Assembly (NCBI GenBank): GCA_035610835.1
Contig: CM069455.1
Location: forward strand, 35,421,596-35,485,595
Direction of reading: 5' to 3'
DNA length: 64,000 nt
DNA from: Ophiura sarsii
Lineage: Eukaryota > Echinodermata > Ophiuroidea > Amphilepidida > Ophiuridae
Positions 30,770 through 42,511 of this stretch are shown here, one piece after another. A program made the position numbers and the translations under genes. The first letter of the stretch is position 1. Each line of letters opens with the position of its first letter. A model generated the notes under the pieces. The model was not told the origin of the DNA. It was given only the letters and a program-made list of their open reading frames with translations, and did not search any database.

Positions 30770-31090
30770 CTTTAGGTCCCAGATACTGGTATACCAGTAT
30801 CGTTCAATAGTGGAACATAAAATGTGCCAGTATCAGTCGATACTGGTACGATGTTACTGCAAAAAAGATCGAGCGTTACTGGTGCACGTGATAATAGTGA
30901 GATTTTTCCCAGTATTGAACGATACTGGTACATAATTATATTCCAGTATCGCCCGGTACTGGAACAATTTATATGTCCCAGTCGGCCGATACTGGGACAC
31001 TGACTTTGTACCAGTATCGGACGATACTGGGTATTCCAGTATCGGGCGATACTAGTACAGTCCAGAATCTGGGATCAAAGTACACTTTTT
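30770..31090. repeat. Palindrome-array element, copy 2
   Basis: Same organisation as 18952-19314: CTTTAGGTCCCAGATACTGG at the left, CCAGAATCTGGGATCAAAGT then ACACTTTTT at the right, with CCAGTATCG..CGATACTGG hairpins between (about seven, two decayed). The outermost left bases are missing, so this copy is slightly truncated or diverged. It lies outside the receptor gene. Confidence 0.82.
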
Positions 31091-31383
31091 CCATGGGTTG
31101 TTTATTTCTGAAGAGAAAAAAATCAATATCACTATTTAACATGGTGGACCTAGTGGTGATCTTGACATTACTGGATTTCATAGACCAGTTATAATAATAT
31201 GCCGGTTTCAGTTTGTGCTGTTTTAATTCATTTTAAATAAAACTTTAATTTTAAAACAATAAGTCTGAAAGTTGCAGCAGTTCATGTGTCTTGTTTCGTC
31301 CTGGTTTCTTAAAGAGAAGGTTCATCCTTTTGTTGTATAAAAGTTGATCAGTTTTGTATAAAAATGAACATTATGTCCATTAA

Positions 31384-31832
31384 AGGGATCACACCACTAA
31401 ATAGAGCTCCATATGGATATGTACAAAAACACTGATATAAAACTCTGTTTTAGACCACTAAATTGCGAAGTTAGACCCTGTAGAGTAATTTTTCTTGAAG
31501 ATAATCACATTTCCCCACAAAAAAATGAAAAAAATAGGTAGGTGAGCCTGCTCGATTTTCCAAAATATGCCCATGGAGCTGACTACTTCTCTGACGAGCT
31601 TGGAAATGTCGCCGTAATCGCCAATGTTTCCAGTAAAAAGCACAAATTTGAAAGATCTCTCAAAATTTACATGTAAGTGATGTCCCATTAATCATAATTA
31701 ATAAACAATCATAGGCATGTACGCAATGGTATTACTGTCAAGTCTTTTTAATTGAGGATTTTGTGATACATATTTTCCGATTTTAGTTTTAAACACCGTC
31801 CTTAAGGAAACCCCATTTAGTGTAGTGCACCC
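31384..31832. mobile_element. MITE family D (CACCACTAAAT), copy 1
   Basis: GGGATCACACCACTAAATAG at the left and CATTTAGTGTAGTGCACCCT at the right. A relative is at 42054-42507. Confidence 0.65.
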
Positions 31833-32523
31833 TAAAACCAGTGATAGAGGCGAATATTGGCAAATTAATAACCAGTTGAAGCTTTGTCATGATTTGGGCA
31901 CTCAGATTACCTCAGAGTTGTGAACCTTCTGAGTTGCATACATGTGTGTCATGTTCGATTTTGACAAATTAGGTGTCATTTTAAAGCTAATGATTAGTTC
32001 ATTAACATGAATGTCAAATATCAATTGTCATAACTGGAGGCAACCGGTGTGTTTCGATGTGATGGGTCACAAATATGCATCCACAAGAACAACGACTGGG
32101 TTCCATTGCCTTCGATTGCATTTTATAATGTTTCAAAAGTGCATGTATCTGCAATCATCAAAAAAGTAACTGCCCACGTAATTAATGTGATTATATTCTA
32201 CATGTATATAAAAGTCTAACGCCTACTTAGAAATATCAAGTTATAAAGTTGTTGAAAATTGTCCCCTTTTTAGTTTGAGATATCTCATGTCAAGAATGGT
32301 TTGATATCAAGGAAGTTACAGTACCAACATTAAGAAAAAGTATGGTTTCCATTTTCGCATTTTGCTTTTCTGCATGCGTGCTCAGTTAAGAGCAAAAGTA
32401 TTGATAACTGGTAGTTCTAACATAATCCACCCGTAGATAATGCGATGTAGATAGTCGGCCGATGGTTCCGATAGATCAATACTGCAACACCCGTGTTCTC
32501 ACCCCCTTGTTGTAAAGAAAAAT
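31833..32523. other. No gene seen
   Basis: AT-rich; no convincing structure. Confidence 0.4.
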
Positions 32524-32659
32524 GTGAAAATGAAAAAACACTTTTTGGATTGCAACTTCCTCAGTAATCAACCATTCGTAGCATGCAATAGTTGGTTTTG
32601 TATCCTTTTATTGCTACATTTATTTTGCGTGGCAGACAACTTAACATTATTTTATCAAG

Positions 32660-32789
32660 GAGAATCAAAAAACCTTTCTGATTGCCGCCAGTTATGTATG
32701 CGGTACGTGTGATTTTTATTACGAACTGGTCTACTCTTGCTGCGACGGATGGAACCAAGGTATCTATGATAATGACGAATGTCTCACGC
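32660..32789 (+). CDS. Possible orphan exon, EMI/cysteine-rich secreted domain fragment
   Basis: Between an acceptor-like TTATTTTATCAAG and an excellent GTAAGT donor lies an open frame containing YVCGTCDFYYELVYSCCDGW then NQGIYDNDECLT. A CC-x-GW motif preceded by aromatic residues and followed by Cys is what the end of an EMI domain looks like before EGF repeats; the phase 1 exit is usual there. A hydrophobic stretch (WFCILLLLHLF) in another frame just upstream could be a signal-peptide exon, but I cannot link them. No partner exons are visible, so it may be a gene relic or a chance match. Confidence 0.35.
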
Positions 32790-33244
32790 GTAAGTATCTT
32801 CAGAAATAAAGGCTGATTGATAGAGATACCAGAAAAGATATCGGTTCGGAATTGAACCGGTATCCGTATTCTCATATCAGTGACATTGCACATACGCAAA
32901 ACGCAAAAAACAGCACGTGCTTCATTGCCATTTAACACTCTTACTACAATAATGGTGCTACCAACAGCCGAGGAGTAAGTTTAGATCTATAACAAGATGT
33001 GCTAAAAAAAGGTATATCTCAGATTTTTGATATAAACTAGGCCTATTATAGATATCAGGCGCCTACGAATGGTGTTGCTACCAGATGTAGATTTTGAGAT
33101 TGCCAAAACATATCAGATGTTTGATGTCAGTTATAGATTTTGAGTGTCCATATTTCACATTTTTGATACATTAGGCCTACATAAGTGTGCCCACAAATGT
33201 TATTCTACACAGAATTTGAACTTGTAGATTGTGCGTTGCGCGTT
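32790..33244. other. No gene seen
   Basis: Short AT-rich stretch without clear features. Confidence 0.35.
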
Positions 33245-33860
33245 CTTTCGCGTCATCATCATTGGTCGTCCGTGGACGAAATGTAAGGAAGCGTTCGCAA
33301 CATACTGGGCCCAGACTTTCCTGTCATTCATGAGTTGGCGGATCTCTGGTGGATCTAAACCCATATCGTTCTTGACGGTATCAGGATACTAAAGGCGTCT
33401 TCTGCCTCTGTTAGCTTTCCCATCAGGAGGAGTCCAGAAAATTAGACGGGAGATAGGCTGGTTGGTTGTTCGTATGCAGCAGTGGCCAGCAAAACATAAA
33501 CGGTGCTGCCTGATTATTGATGTTATAGGGGGATACCGCCATATACCACGCTGTTTGGGATGTGATCCCTCCAACTGATGTGAAATATTCTACGTAACAG
33601 TTGAGTATAGCATCCGTTTATTCGGTCTTCAATTTTCCTGCTGATGGTCCATGTTTCAGAGCCGTACAACAAGATGTTTTCTACGCAGGCTTTGAATAAT
33701 CTGATTTTTTGTTGTTCTTTCGAGATCAGATTTCCAGATCTTTTGCAGTTTATTGCAGGCAACCCATGCTTGTTCTTTCTTGCATTTGAATTCATGAGAT
33801 GTGTCTAGAACATAGCCCCCCCCCAAGTATTTGAAATTGGAGACGTTTTCCAGCTCTTCT
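33245..33860 (-). pseudogene. 3' fragment of an RTE-like non-LTR retrotransposon, antisense
   Basis: On the reverse strand several frames together give FKYLGGG, LFKACVENILLYGSETWT, IEDRINGCYTQLLRRIFH, SWRDHIPNSVVYGGIPL, RLCFAGHC and DPPEIRQLMNDRKVWAQYV, in the order typical of the reverse transcriptase C-terminus. Frameshifts separate the pieces, so it is dead. No 5' part is attached. Confidence 0.8.
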
Positions 33861-34077
33861 CCTTGCTGGTATTTACACTGGCTGAGGTGGCAATATTAAT
33901 AAGATGGCTTTTTGTTTTTCCTTCATTCAAATGTAGGCCAACTGCATTTGATGAGGCCTCGACACTCTGTGCATGCATATACAAGCGCGGTGCACTGTGC
34001 GACCATGGGCGACCATGGGGACCCTCTCACATCCCACCCAGATTCCACCGCGTCACCGGGTTCTTGGTAGACACTCT

Positions 34078-34860
34078 GTAGTCCGATTTTTTTTTTTTGT
34101 GTGTCTTTCTTCTATTTCTCTTTTTATCCTATTTCTGATTTTTTATCAGTGTTTCAGCGTATTTATTTATAGTTCCAGATGCAGTATCTAGTATTTTAAG
34201 CGGGGTTCATGTAGGGCGCCCTCAATTGTTACTATACAATCGGATCTTACATGGGCAGTATTATAAGTAAGAGCGCTCCTACTTGTCATTGTTAGCGTCG
34301 TATATTCACCATTCGCCATTGGAGATACTAAGTTCGTCAATCTCTGTAGTCCGATTCTTGTGTGTGTGTCATTCTTCTATTTCTCTTTTTTTATCCTATT
34401 TTCTGATTATTTATCAGCGTTTCAGCGTATTCATTTATAGTCCCAAATGCAGTATCTAGTATTTTAAGCGGGGTACATGTAGGGGCGCCCTCACTTGTTA
34501 CCAGTGGCGTAGCCAAGGGGGGGCAAGGGGGGGCAGCTGCCCCCCCTGTGGGGTTCTCTGCCCCCCCTGTTGCCCCCCTGTGGGAAATGTCAGTTGAAAT
34601 AATTTGGGACTAACCTATTCACAACACAAGGAAATTCAATCCTCAATTTGGTTGTTGCCCCCCCACCAAAACTCCCGGCCCCCCCTTTTGCCCCCCCACT
34701 GAGAAAAACCTGGCTACGCCACTGCTTGTTACTATACAATCGGATCTTACATGGGCAGTATTATAAGTAAGCGCGCTCCTACTTGTCACTGTTAGCGTCG
34801 TACATTCGCATTGGAGATACTCTTCGTTACTCGGGCGTATCGGTACTGGTGCAAGTAGGG
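34078..34860. repeat. Tandem duplication, ~270 bp unit, second unit interrupted
   Basis: GTAGTCCGATT..CAGTATCTAGTATTTTAAGC..ACTATACAATCGGATCTTAC..GTTAGCGTCGTA occurs from 34078 and again from 34347. The second unit is split by the hAT element at 34502-34725. A poly-G run follows at 34859-34874. Confidence 0.85.
34502..34725. mobile_element. hAT-type MITE with perfect 8-bp target duplication
   Basis: CAGTGGCGTAGCC at the left and GGCTACGCCACTG at the right (perfect 13-base inverted ends), flanked on both sides by CTTGTTAC (34494-34501 and 34726-34733). The first unit of the surrounding tandem duplication gives the empty site. The interior is C-rich and non-coding. 224 bp. Confidence 0.93.
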
Positions 34861-35236
34861 GGGGGGGGGGGGGGGTTGTACCGCGCCATTTTGTCCCAAA
34901 GCAATGGTCATGACGTCATATTTTGGTCGATTTTCTGAACTTTTGTATTAGATTTACGTGCAAAATATATGCCCTTGGCATCATACTTTCCAAGGTGTGC
35001 GGGTCCAGCTTCAATTTCAGATGTTCTAAAATGGATGGATTTCTAACCAATTTGATAAAGAAACACGATCCGCACACCTCAGAATTGCAACAAAAGAGCT
35101 TAAAACAAGTCCACTTTTTGTGCCTTGAACAGAGTGTTTTCCGGGAATGTAGAATTACACAGTGCATTAACCCATGACCCCGGTGCATGTTCGCTGTGTA
35201 TAACAGATCGTAACATGAATAATGCAACACGACACG

Positions 35237-35336
35237 NNNNNNNNNNNNNNNNNNNNNNNNNNNNNNNNNNNNNNNNNNNNNNNNNNNNNNNNNNNNNNNN
35301 NNNNNNNNNNNNNNNNNNNNNNNNNNNNNNNNNNNN
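35237..35336. other. Assembly gap of 100 N
   Basis: Exactly 100 N, a standard placeholder length, so the true distance is unknown. All ORFs crossing it are meaningless. Confidence 0.99.
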
Positions 35337-35481
35337 CCGCCATTCTGATAAAAACATCGGGCCAATACGACATGATTTATTTGTGTTTTATATTTGTAAA
35401 TTTCCACTGCCTCGTACTCTTTAATTTTCTCGACATGCCACGCGCGCAATGACTGCGAAAATGCATATTTATAGCCTTTCA

Positions 35482-35850
35482 TTAAAAGGGGCACGGAGAT
35501 ATTGGCGATAAAGATGCAATTTGGAAAAAATAAATAGTTTCAATAGATAAGGTATAATAGAACCCAGAAACGTAATATTTCATGGGAAAAGGGATGAGGT
35601 GATGGCGCTAGACAGACATTCTAGTGAAGCCATGCGTGCCGAATTCTGCAAATAATTTTGATGTGATCTACATCGAAATTACTAAATTGTGAAATCATAC
35701 ATGAAATAGGGGGCCTACTGTGAATTATTAGGTAAACGGTTTCAGATGGGAGATAGTATGCATACAATAATAAGTATTTATTTGGTGCAAAAAAACTCAA
35801 TAGTCCTGAAAAATTGAGGGCGCACTCCCATACGTTGTGGTGGTGCAGAC
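35482..35850. mobile_element. TTAA MITE family 3, copy 2 (reversed, truncated)
   Basis: TTAAAAGGGGCACGGAGATA at the left. The interior is the reverse complement of 16337-16732 (AAACGGTTTCAGATGG, GAGGGCGCACTCCCATAC). The right end is missing. Confidence 0.65.
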
Positions 35851-37250
35851 GACGCTGGACATAGCGTATTCACGAGTATTCAGGTTAAAATATGCGAACG
35901 AGGTTACCTGATCAAGTGAATGGGACGACCGCTTAACAACGGTTTAAATTTAAAAAATAGCATTTACAATTGGGATGATTAGCCATCCCGAACGGTTTTG
36001 GATTGGACAAATTTTCTTCTAACCTATGATGAATTTTATGGGGTCATATAATCAAAATCCATTGTTACATTGAAACCAACGGAAATTCAAAATTAACGGC
36101 CGTTCGTAGCCACCGTCGTCTGGGTGGTGTGTGGTGGTGTGTGTGGTGGTGTGTGTGACCACTTTTAAAACAGTGTGAGCGCCATCTTTAAAAGAAGTAT
36201 AATACAAAACGCCTTCCTATCTTTGTGTTATGTTTTGTATTGTTATACGGAAGTTTATCCCGGAAAAATTACGCTTGGTGATTGGTTGATAATGATGTCA
36301 CGATGTATCAGGAGACGTCATCGATATCTTAAAACGGTCGGTCGGTTTTTGGGGATGTCCCTAAAATCGGCGCGCGCAAAAAACATGGGGTTTTTTGGCC
36401 ATGAAAAATACAAAAGTTTTGCGTGAAGTACTAATAATCACGTTCAGCAATCTTTAATGTGCCATAAGATTTGTTTCAGTCCATTTTGGAGCTTTCGTTA
36501 TCAAAATACGGTAAATCTACTCAGGCGTGTCAAATTCCGCTTTGGCCACTTTTCATGTGCAGAGAACTCCTTTATTATTATAATCGCCATTCAGTGTGTG
36601 TAAAATGAACATGATCAATAAACTAAATAATAATCTGCCGACTAAATCTTGAAAGATAGCTGACTTTGAGCAGAAAAACATATTTTCATTCATATTATCC
36701 ATGACAAATCCCAGACTATTTGAATTGTGGAGGTATTTTAAACAATACATTGACATGTCCTATAATCATCATCAGAACCACGAAAGCATTTTTTTTCAGT
36801 TGAAAGTCACTTTTCTTGTTCATAAATGGCCAAAGTGGGATTCGTACCCTTGTTACTGAATTAATCACATCTCGGTAGTTAGGTGAAAAAATTCTATGGA
36901 ATGAAGTGTATTTGATAGAAAACTAATGTGGTTACCAACGGTCTATTTGTTTAAAAACATAAAAACATAGGATGTAATTTTTAATTAATTTTCTAACTCT
37001 TGGGACTCTTTTTTGACACGCCTTGGAAGTGTATGCACTAAACCAGCCGGAACAGTATGTTTAACAGTGGATCTAGTCACGTATTCGAAGTGACAATTAA
37101 ATGTCCCGCCCCATGTACTCTGAACAGATCAAATCATATCGTTCTGTGGAGACCATCTTCATTATCTTGGAGGCACAGTTCAAATGAGGACATAGTGACG
37201 TAGTAATACATGCACTCTATGGGCATAAGATTGAGATTATGATTGTTGAA
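35851..37250. other. No gene seen; GT-rich microsatellite
   Basis: GTGGTGTGTGGTGGTGTGTG around 36120-36160. The remainder is AT-rich with no convincing coding sequence. Confidence 0.45.
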
Positions 37251-37339
37251 CAAATCCGAGATGTTTACTCACGTCACATTAGACTGTTTCGTCACCACGT
37301 CTGCTGACTTCGTCAGTAATAACGGCTTGGTGCACATGT

Positions 37340-37446
37340 TTTTCCAGTGAGAGATGTTTTTCTCGTTTCCAGGATGCAAAGATGTGATAAGTGAATGAAT
37401 GGTGTTGCATCCTGATCCTGCGAACGAGAAAAAAACATCTTTCACG
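37340..37446. repeat. Inverted repeat
   Basis: GTGAGAGATGTTTTTCTCGT and CCAGGATGCAA recur inverted as TTGCATCCTG..GAACGAGAAAAAAACATC..TTCAC around a ~30-bp loop. Confidence 0.65.
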
Positions 37447-37548
37447 GAAATATCTAGTTGATCAAGCCATCTGAGGAAGTCAGTCGATCTGGTTAAATGA
37501 TACCGTCTAATGCGAGTAAACATCATAGATTCGTTCAACAACAACAAA

Positions 37549-37606
37549 AAAAGTAAGCCTTTTAAGGCTTACTTATTCAAAGATTTAAAAATCTTTGAAT
37601 AATTTA
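37549..37606. repeat. Two adjacent perfect hairpins
   Basis: AAGTAAGCCTT-TT-AAGGCTTACTT (11-bp arms) is followed within a base or two by TTATTCAAAGATTT-AA-AAATCTTTGAATAA (14-bp arms), both with 2-nt spacers. No poly-U termination context; the role is unknown. Confidence 0.8.
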
Positions 37607-37639
37607 ATCTGGATTGTTTGTAGACACAATATAGAGATT

Positions 37640-38935
37640 TTTCGTGTGTAAAAGTGAAAGATGTTACTCGCTGTTTCACTACCACACTGGTAGCTTCATC
37701 AAACTGGCAACTTAACTCTGGAGACGGTCATGAATTTAAAGGACTATGTAAATGCTGCCGTGTCAATTCTAAGATACACTTTCAGCTTTCACAGTGGAAT
37801 CAGTGGTCAGCTTTTACAATGGGTAAGAGGTTTCCTGAGCAACCGTACCCAACAAGTAGTGTGCGACGGAGAGACTTCGACGCCAAGAGACGTTGTATCG
37901 GGAGTCCCACAGGGTACAGTATTAGGCCCACTCCTCTACTTTACATCAATGACTTGCCGAACCAACTCGCAAGCAAAACCAGACTTTTTGCAGACGACTG
38001 TCTAATATACAAATGGAAATGACAATCAGCATGTCAAACCCTCCAAGATGATTTGAAGAAGCTGGAAGAGTGGCAAGATAAGTGGAAAATGTCCTTTAAC
38101 CCGTCCAAATGCTCAACAATGCGTATCACACATAAGAAGGATCCTCCAACTTCAACCTTAATCTTCTGTGGAAATGAACTCCAGCAGGTGAACTCACATC
38201 CCTATTCTAGGCGTCGAAATTGACAACAAGATGACCTGGGCTCCACACATCAAAAATGTGATCAGCAAAGCCAACAGAAGCCTTGGTTTCCTGAGACGAA
38301 ACATGTGGTTTTGTACCAAAGAGGTGAAAACATGTACGTACAACATGTTAGCCCGTCCTGTCCTGGAGTATGCATGTGAGGTCTGGGACCCATTCTCTGT
38401 TGTATATACAAAAACGACGACTTGAGATGGTACATAGACGAGCGGCAAGATTTTGCTGTGCAGACTACCGCAGACACAGCAGCGTCACTGACATGATGAC
38501 CAAATTAGAATGGGAGTCACTTGAACATAGGAGGAAAAACAATAGACTGACAATGTTATACAAGAATCAACAAGGGACTTGTTGGAATTGACGGCGACGA
38601 ATACCTGACACCACAACTCAAGACACAGAAAAAGCAACCCGCAGAAATATCAGAGAACATATGCCAGACTGAATGCACACAAGGAATCATTCTTCATTCG
38701 CACCGTAACCCAGTGGAATAGCCTTACTGAAGCAGCTGTAAACGCACCATCTGCTGATGCCTTTAGGAAGCACCTTTAATTTAGTTCAACATCTATATAG
38801 CACCCAAAACATCGCGTCCTGCTTGCATGAGTCATCCAGTTATTTTCGTAAAGTTGGTGAAATGTATAAGAAGTTATACCCTACTGACAGAACCGATACT
38901 GATACTGATACTGATTTTAAGTAATAATGATTGTA
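37640..38935 (+). pseudogene. CR1/L2-like non-LTR retrotransposon, 5' truncated and frameshifted
   Basis: Pieces in three frames give LLQWVRGFLSNRTQQVV, SGVPQGTVLGPLLY, YINDLPNQLASKTRLFADD (active-site FADD at 37986-37997), MTWAPHIKNVISKANRSLGF, RPVLEYACEVWDP and VHRRAARFCC, in normal order for the second half of a reverse transcriptase. Several frameshifts and an early stop make it dead. Its tail ends in GATACTGATACTGATACTG, a simple-repeat 3' end as in CR1/L2 elements. The endonuclease half is absent. Confidence 0.85.
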
Positions 38936-40190
38936 AAGTGATATCTCAAAAATGGAACAACCCATATACTTAAGTTTGGTATCATTTTAAAGCTTGAATG
39001 TGTTTTACAGTTTGAAGAAGCAGAGAGCAAGGACATAACAAATGAGTAAGAATTACTGTGATAGGATCCAATCTCAATGGTCAAAGGTTAAAATTGGAAC
39101 CCTAAATTAATTCGGATCCGAAAGGGTTAAAAAACAATACAAATTCTAAATTTAGGCAAACCATAGATAGCATCGTCTGTAGCGAATAACAGGGAACCTT
39201 GTACGCCCTCTATTTAGGTAAAATTGTATATTGCCCATCTCTAGCCGCCATTTTTATTTTGCAGACGAAAATAGAGCGATTTTTCGAGATGACTAGCGCA
39301 CTAATTTAAGGTTTTTTGCAAGTAAATTAGTACTTTATAAGGTAAATTTTGTGTGATATTGCTACATATCCGTGTTCAAGTATATAGCCATACAATAGGT
39401 CTGTCCGATTGCCTTTAGTATTCAATTATGACGGTTAGCATCCGGCGATCGCAAGCTCTGGGTCAGAATTATGCAGTTGAGGCTTGAGCAGTCCTAGTTA
39501 CTAGTTAGTAGTGCCAAAAGGGTTTAGATCGCGAGCGATCTGAAAAAGGGTACCTGGCTGCTGAAAATTAGTAACTCCCACAATACAGCACGGTCGATAC
39601 CTCAAAAATACACTACAACAACAAGTACCGTATACACTATACGAAAAATATTATTTGTAAATAAATATTCACTTGAGTCTTGAATTGAATTGATTCTGTT
39701 CCGTGCTCACAGTGTCAAGCGGGGCCGAAGGCACCGTACGCGGATAGCCCGCCGCTAGGCGCTAGTAAGAAAAGGAGCCGCCTGCGGCCGAGGCGACTAA
39801 ACCCGGCTTGTTACGAACCGATTTAAGTTAGGTCCTATTTTGCGCGAACTCTACCCCTATCGTAGAGGGCGCTGTTGTACCTAGGATGCGTGTTTTTTTC
39901 AGCAAGCTAGATGGTTCGCCGCCAAAAATATGCGATCTCTACCACTATCGCGTTAGTAGTACCACCAGGGACCCGGGCCAGGGTGTCAAATTTGACACCT
40001 CTCTGGCAGTACTACAGACAGTCTTTACCAGCTGTTCCCTGTTCTACAAGTACAAGCCACCAGCCGAGCACTATCGGAATTTTGCCTTTGTCACTGTGCG
40101 ATCTGGGAGTATTTGGCCTTTTTTATTTTTTTTATTTTTTTAATTTTTTTCTTTTCTTTTTTCTTTTTTTATTTCGTCGACAAGTGAGTG
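38936..40190. other. No gene seen
   Basis: Includes a locally GC-rich segment (39700-39830) and a T-rich run (40110-40170). The small ORFs at 39886-40264 overlap in two frames and have no domain. Confidence 0.45.
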
Positions 40191-40596
40191 TTAAAGGCAC
40201 ATTAAGTGGTGTTGAAAATTTTAAATGTTTAAAAATTTACTTAAGAATTCAAGATGAACATTAAAAATGGCCATTACTGTTGTTTCTTCTAGCAAAAACA
40301 CAGCAAAACTTGATTAAAACAATATCATCGCTATTTATTGAAAAACGCCCTCTATGCAAATATGGTTCACGTTATGTATCACACGTACCGCAGGGGGATA
40401 CTGTCGGACGTAAAATGCTCGTCCCGCGGGACAAGAATTTTTTGAATCAACGTTTTCTTGTACATAGAGGGCTGATTTTTCTTAATACTTATAGGTGTAA
40501 GTTCATACATGTAATACAATTATAAAAATATACTAATCCCAGTTTTTATCATAATTGAGGGCGCATCCTCCAACACATCTCTTAGTGCCCCTTTAA
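40191..40596. mobile_element. TTAA MITE, family 3-related
   Basis: TTAAAGGCACATTAAGTGG at the left and CTCTTAGTGCCCCTTTAA at the right, inverted relatives ending in TTAA. 406 bp. Confidence 0.6.
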
Positions 40597-40923
40597 GTTG
40601 ACAAGCCATAGCATTAGATAGGCTAGCCTAGGCCTACGGCGTGATTGCGTTTTACATTGATTGATTGTCATATTAGGCACAAAAAAAAAGATGTTTGGTT
40701 GCCCTCCGCGACTGACCGAAAAAACAAAACAAAAACGGGTCAGGTTTTTTTTAATTAATTTTTTTAAATAATTTTTAAATCCGAAAATTTCATAATCTTG
40801 GACATAATTTTGTCCCAAAGATGTAGAAATAAATTCTATGAAATGTTTTGAAGTCCAATTTATCAAATGTAAGTCAAAAATATTGCGCACAAAACTCATC
40901 AAAATATTCACATCACCGTACGC

Positions 40924-42001
40924 CAAGCCTCGAATTAAGCGCCCGTGAACCGGGAGCAACTGTTTTGAAAATAATTGCTCCCGGTCCTTCAATTTGGTTG
41001 GGAACCGGGAGCTATTTTTGACCAACCGGGAGTTTTTGTAAAATATCATGAATGTAAAAAAATAAATAAAAAATAATCGGGTCCGATTTTACTCAAAATG
41101 AGCAGAAATTCACAATTGGAGGGGCTTATTTGGCAATAAAAGCTTTAAATGATTACCTGTAGGGCCGTGAAATGGATGAAAATATGTTATCTAATGATGA
41201 ACAAGTATAATAAAGTCCGTACTCAATTTGTGAAATTATAAGCTTACTTAATATTTTCTTAATATTTACCAAATTTTCAGAAGCTCGATTTGCCACAAAA
41301 TCAAACTTTTTTCTTCATCAGAAAGGCATTTTATAACAAATGTTACTCTTTTCTACTTCAATATTCTTCATAAAATCTTATCTCTCCACTAATATTATAA
41401 TTATTCACTGTTTTTCTCGATGACACACGTGAGGTTTTATCATTAAAAATCTTATATTTTCTGGACTGAATACAATAACAACTCAACTCAGCTGAACAGA
41501 ACCAATATTGATCGATCGCCACAGTATTGAACTATGGTTCCTTGCAACATTGGGCTCCGCAACTCATTCATATATTAGTAGACAACAGATGATTTTGGCG
41601 GGTTACCAGCCAATTAATAGAATCTGGAAAAACCAATCAACAAACATGGCGATGATGAAATAAAGTTTTTATCGGCGTAAATAAAGTAAAACTACTCTAG
41701 AAAAATATGGAATATAATGAGAATTATGAATCTTCTACCAGGGATAACTTAAAAAACCCAATAATTTGCATTTAGGTAAGAAAATTGGACTAAGAATATG
41801 AAATTTTACAGAGAAAACAAAGTCAGAGATTGGTACAACTCATCTTTATTTGATCAAAATTATCATTCTTCAATCAATGACCAGGCGCTACAGACAGCAA
41901 AATACGGTGCGCCCGGGCATGTAAATTTTGATTAAACTGGGCGCAATTTCTCGGGAACCGGGAGGCAAAAAACGCCCAGCGCCCGCCTAAATCGAGGCTT
42001 G
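40924..42001. mobile_element. hAT-like non-autonomous element, ~1.08 kb, intact target duplication
   Basis: CAAGCCTCGAATTAAGCGCC at the left and CGCCTAAATCGAGGCTTG at the right are inverted ends, flanked by a perfect 8-bp duplication CCGTACGC (40916-40923 and 42002-42009). Multiple ACCGGGAGC motifs cluster just inside both ends, a possible transposase-binding arrangement. No long ORF. The perfect duplication suggests a young insertion. Confidence 0.9.
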
Positions 42002-42053
42002 CCGTACGCCTACTTCATTTTGTACACTGCTTACAGCCCAAAACTCAACATGA

Positions 42054-42507
42054 GGGGGCACACCACTAAATAACTCCCACATTGAAATACACGCGTTTCG
42101 GCCCTTTTTCAAGACCGTATTTTTACCCCACGTAACAATGATGGAAGTTTTTATTTCGCATGAATGTATTAGATATGTGTTGAATTTTATTTTAAACTTG
42201 AATTTTCTTGACCCATCTAGATCAACTTTTTCGCTACGGGCACCAAAACAGCGCCCTCACCAAACGATATTTTCGCTTCCTCACCGATTCCGGCAACGAT
42301 ATCCTTCCGCAGCCTAGGCTCCCGTGCGTATTCGATTCCGACGATTTTTGACCACATTAGCAATGCTGAGGTTCTATTCTATCTTTTTCATAAAAAATAA
42401 GCAAGATTTACTTCTATTTGCTTCCCCTGGGACGATGATCAAATTGATATAGGTACTATTTCTCCGAACCATACACCAAACGCGCAAGGATTTAGTGTAG
42501 TGCCCCC
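42054..42507. mobile_element. MITE family D, copy 2
   Basis: GGGGGCACACCACTAAATAA at the left and GATTTAGTGTAGTGCCCCC at the right; flanked by ATGA on both sides (42050-42053 and 42508-42511). Confidence 0.75.
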
Positions 42508-42511
42508 ATGA

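Noticed and set aside
34916..35494. 192-codon reverse ORF and others across the gap
   Set aside because: They are bridged by the 100 N run and have no domain on either side.
36820..36890. Reverse-strand GGGTACGAATCCC, B-box-like
   Set aside because: No A box at the right distance; too weak to call a tRNA or SINE.
39886..40264. Overlapping ORFs ending in Phe-rich stretches
   Set aside because: They run into a poly-T tract; no domain and no splice support.
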